Below, in pieces: positions 6,275-7,461 of a stretch of DNA of 7,461 nt. Source of the stretch: an uncultured Comamonadaceae bacterium (GTDB lineage: Bacteria; Pseudomonadota; Gammaproteobacteria; Burkholderiales; Burkholderiaceae); NCBI GenBank assembly GCA_946482595.1, contig CAMLSD010000158.1:1-7461 (forward strand), written 5' to 3'. The notes beneath the pieces are model-generated. The model searched no databases. It was given only the letters and a program-made list of their open reading frames with translations, and was not told the DNA's origin. A program made the position numbers and the translations under genes. Within the stretch, counting starts at the first letter, position 1. The number at the start of each line of letters is the position of its first letter.

Positions 6275-7461
6275 TCACACCAGCACCCGCTCGATGCCGC
6301 CGGCGTTGGCCTGGTTCACATAGTCGGGCATCCAGTTCTCGCCCAGGATGTGCCGCGCCATCTCGACCACGATGTAGTCGGCCTCGAGCAGGCCGTTGTT
6401 CAGGTCATTGCCGTAGCGGCTCAGACCCTGAAGGCAGCTCGGGCAGGACGTCAGGATCTTCAGGTTGTCGTTCTGGCCGACGGCACCGCTGGCGCGCATC
6501 TGGGCTTCGGCCTTGCGCAGTTCTTCTTCCTTGCGGAATCGCACCTGGGTGGAGATGTCCGGCCGGGTCACGCCCAGCGTGCCCGACTCGCCGCAGCAGC
6601 GCTCGTTCTTGACCACCTGGTCGCCCAGCAGGGCCTTGACCGTCTTCATCGGCTCCTGCTGCTTCATGGGGCTGTGGCAGGGGTCGTGGTAGAGGTAGGC
6701 GCCCTTGGACTCGAGCTTGATGCCCTTCTCGAGCAGGTACTCATGGATGTCGACGATGCGGCAACCCGGGAAGATCTGCTCGAAGTCATAGCCCTGGAGC
6801 TGGTCGTAGCAGGTGCCGCAGCTCACCACCACCGTCTTGATGTCGAGGTAGTTCAGTGTGTTGGCAACCCGGTGGAACAGCACCCGGTTGTCGGTGATGA
6901 TCTTCTCGGCCTTGTCGAACTGCCCGGAGCCGCGCTGCGGGTAGCCACAGCACAGGTAACCCGGCGGCAGCACGGTCTGCACGCCGGCATGCCAGAGCAT
7001 GGCCTGCGTGGCCAGGCCAACCTGCGAGAACAGCCGCTCCGACCCGCAGCCCGGGAAATAGAACACGGCCTCGGTCTCGGCAGTGGTCGTCTGCGGGTTG
7101 CGGATGATGGGAACGTAGTCCTTGTCCTCGATGTCCAGCAGGGCCCGCGCCGTGCGCTTGGGCAGCCCGCCCGGCAGCTTCTTGTTGATGAAGTGGATCA
7201 CCTGCTCCTTGATGGGAGCGGTGCCGACCGACGCGCGCGGCTTGGCCGTCTGCTTGCGTGCAATACCGCGCAGCACGTCGTTGGCCAGGCGCTGGGCCTT
7301 GAAGCCCACGCCGACCATCGCGGTGCGCAGCAGCTTGATGGTCTCGGGGTTGGTGGCGTTGAGCATCATCATCGCCATCTTGTTGCCGGGACGGAAGCTC
7401 TTCTGGCCCATCTTGCGCAGCAGGTTGCGCATGTTCATCGACACGTCGCCGAAGTCGATCT
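6275..7461 (-). CDS. FAD/Fe-S oxidoreductase (DUF3683-type), C-terminal 394 residues; N-terminus off the right edge
   Basis: This is the end of a large oxidoreductase that, in betaproteobacteria, usually joins an FAD-binding oxidase (glycolate/D-lactate dehydrogenase-like), DUF3683, a 4Fe-4S module and a C-terminal pair of cysteine-rich CCG domains. Only the last part is here, and the frame is open to the edge (…IDFGDVSMNMRNLLRK). Two CCG motifs are visible, numbering from the first full codon: C138…C170-C171-G…C214-G-T-C217 (context YFPGCGSERLF, YLCCGYPQRGSG) and C261…C288-C289-G…C339-P-S-C342 (YHDPCHSP, ERCCGESG). This is the arrangement of HdrB/GlpC/LutA-type subunits, where it binds an iron-sulfur cluster and passes electrons from the flavin to quinone or another carrier. 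The GTG at 7444 is internal, not a start. Substrate is unknown. It converges with the glycosyltransferase gene. Confidence 0.9.
   Translation of the reverse strand, partial: IDFGDVSMNMRNLLRKMGQKSFRPGNKMAMMMLNATNPETIKLLRTAMVGVGFKAQRLANDVLRGIARKQTAKPRASVGTAPIKEQVIHFINKKLPGGLPKRTARALLDIEDKDYVPIIRNPQTTTAETEAVFYFPGCGSERLFSQVGLATQAMLWHAGVQTVLPPGYLCCGYPQRGSGQFDKAEKIITDNRVLFHRVANTLNYLDIKTVVVSCGTCYDQLQGYDFEQIFPGCRIVDIHEYLLEKGIKLESKGAYLYHDPCHSPMKQQEPMKTVKALLGDQVVKNERCCGESGTLGVTRPDISTQVRFRKEEELRKAEAQMRASGAVGQNDNLKILTSCPSCLQGLSRYGNDLNNGLLEADYIVVEMARHILGENWMPDYVNQANAGGIERVLV

Overview
The window looks like chromosomal DNA of a GC-rich betaproteobacterium, probably Burkholderiales or Rhodocyclales. The evidence is the two housekeeping-type genes: a HIT-family hydrolase with the metal-type CxxC start and an INLASLGNMVPHLHWHV core, and the C-terminal third of a large FAD/iron-sulfur oxidoreductase (DUF3683 type). 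Both read like the forms common in that class. The assignment comes from remembered family sequences, not from a search.

Layout, left to right. Positions 1-3592 (minus strand) hold the first 1197 codons of a very large secreted beta-helical exoprotein of the two-partner secretion (filamentous haemagglutinin-like, TpsA) type. I read this frame codon by codon and found no stop. It runs off the left edge inside an Ala-Pro dipeptide tract made of 25 visible hexanucleotide units. Positions 3593-3771 are its leader and probable promoter region, with a striking 20-bp palindrome at the upstream edge. Positions 3772-4248 (minus) are the HIT hydrolase. Positions 4249-4527 are a divergent intergenic stretch with a perfect 12-bp palindrome near its right end. 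Positions 4528-6237 (plus) encode a glycosyltransferase of the O-GlcNAc-transferase/SPINDLY/HMW1C family (GT41) with a helical N-terminal region. After a 37-bp convergent gap containing a GC hairpin, positions 6275-7461 (minus) are the 3' part of the FAD/Fe-S oxidoreductase, which continues beyond the right edge.

How they may work together. The HIT hydrolase and the oxidoreductase are housekeeping enzymes on one strand, and the plus-strand glycosyltransferase sits between them. The most interesting pairing is the exoprotein with the GT41 enzyme. In Haemophilus, the TpsA adhesin HMW1 is glycosylated in the cytoplasm by the GT41 enzyme HMW1C before secretion. A comparable adhesin-modification pair is a reasonable but unproven reading here. 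No TpsB transporter lies in the window.
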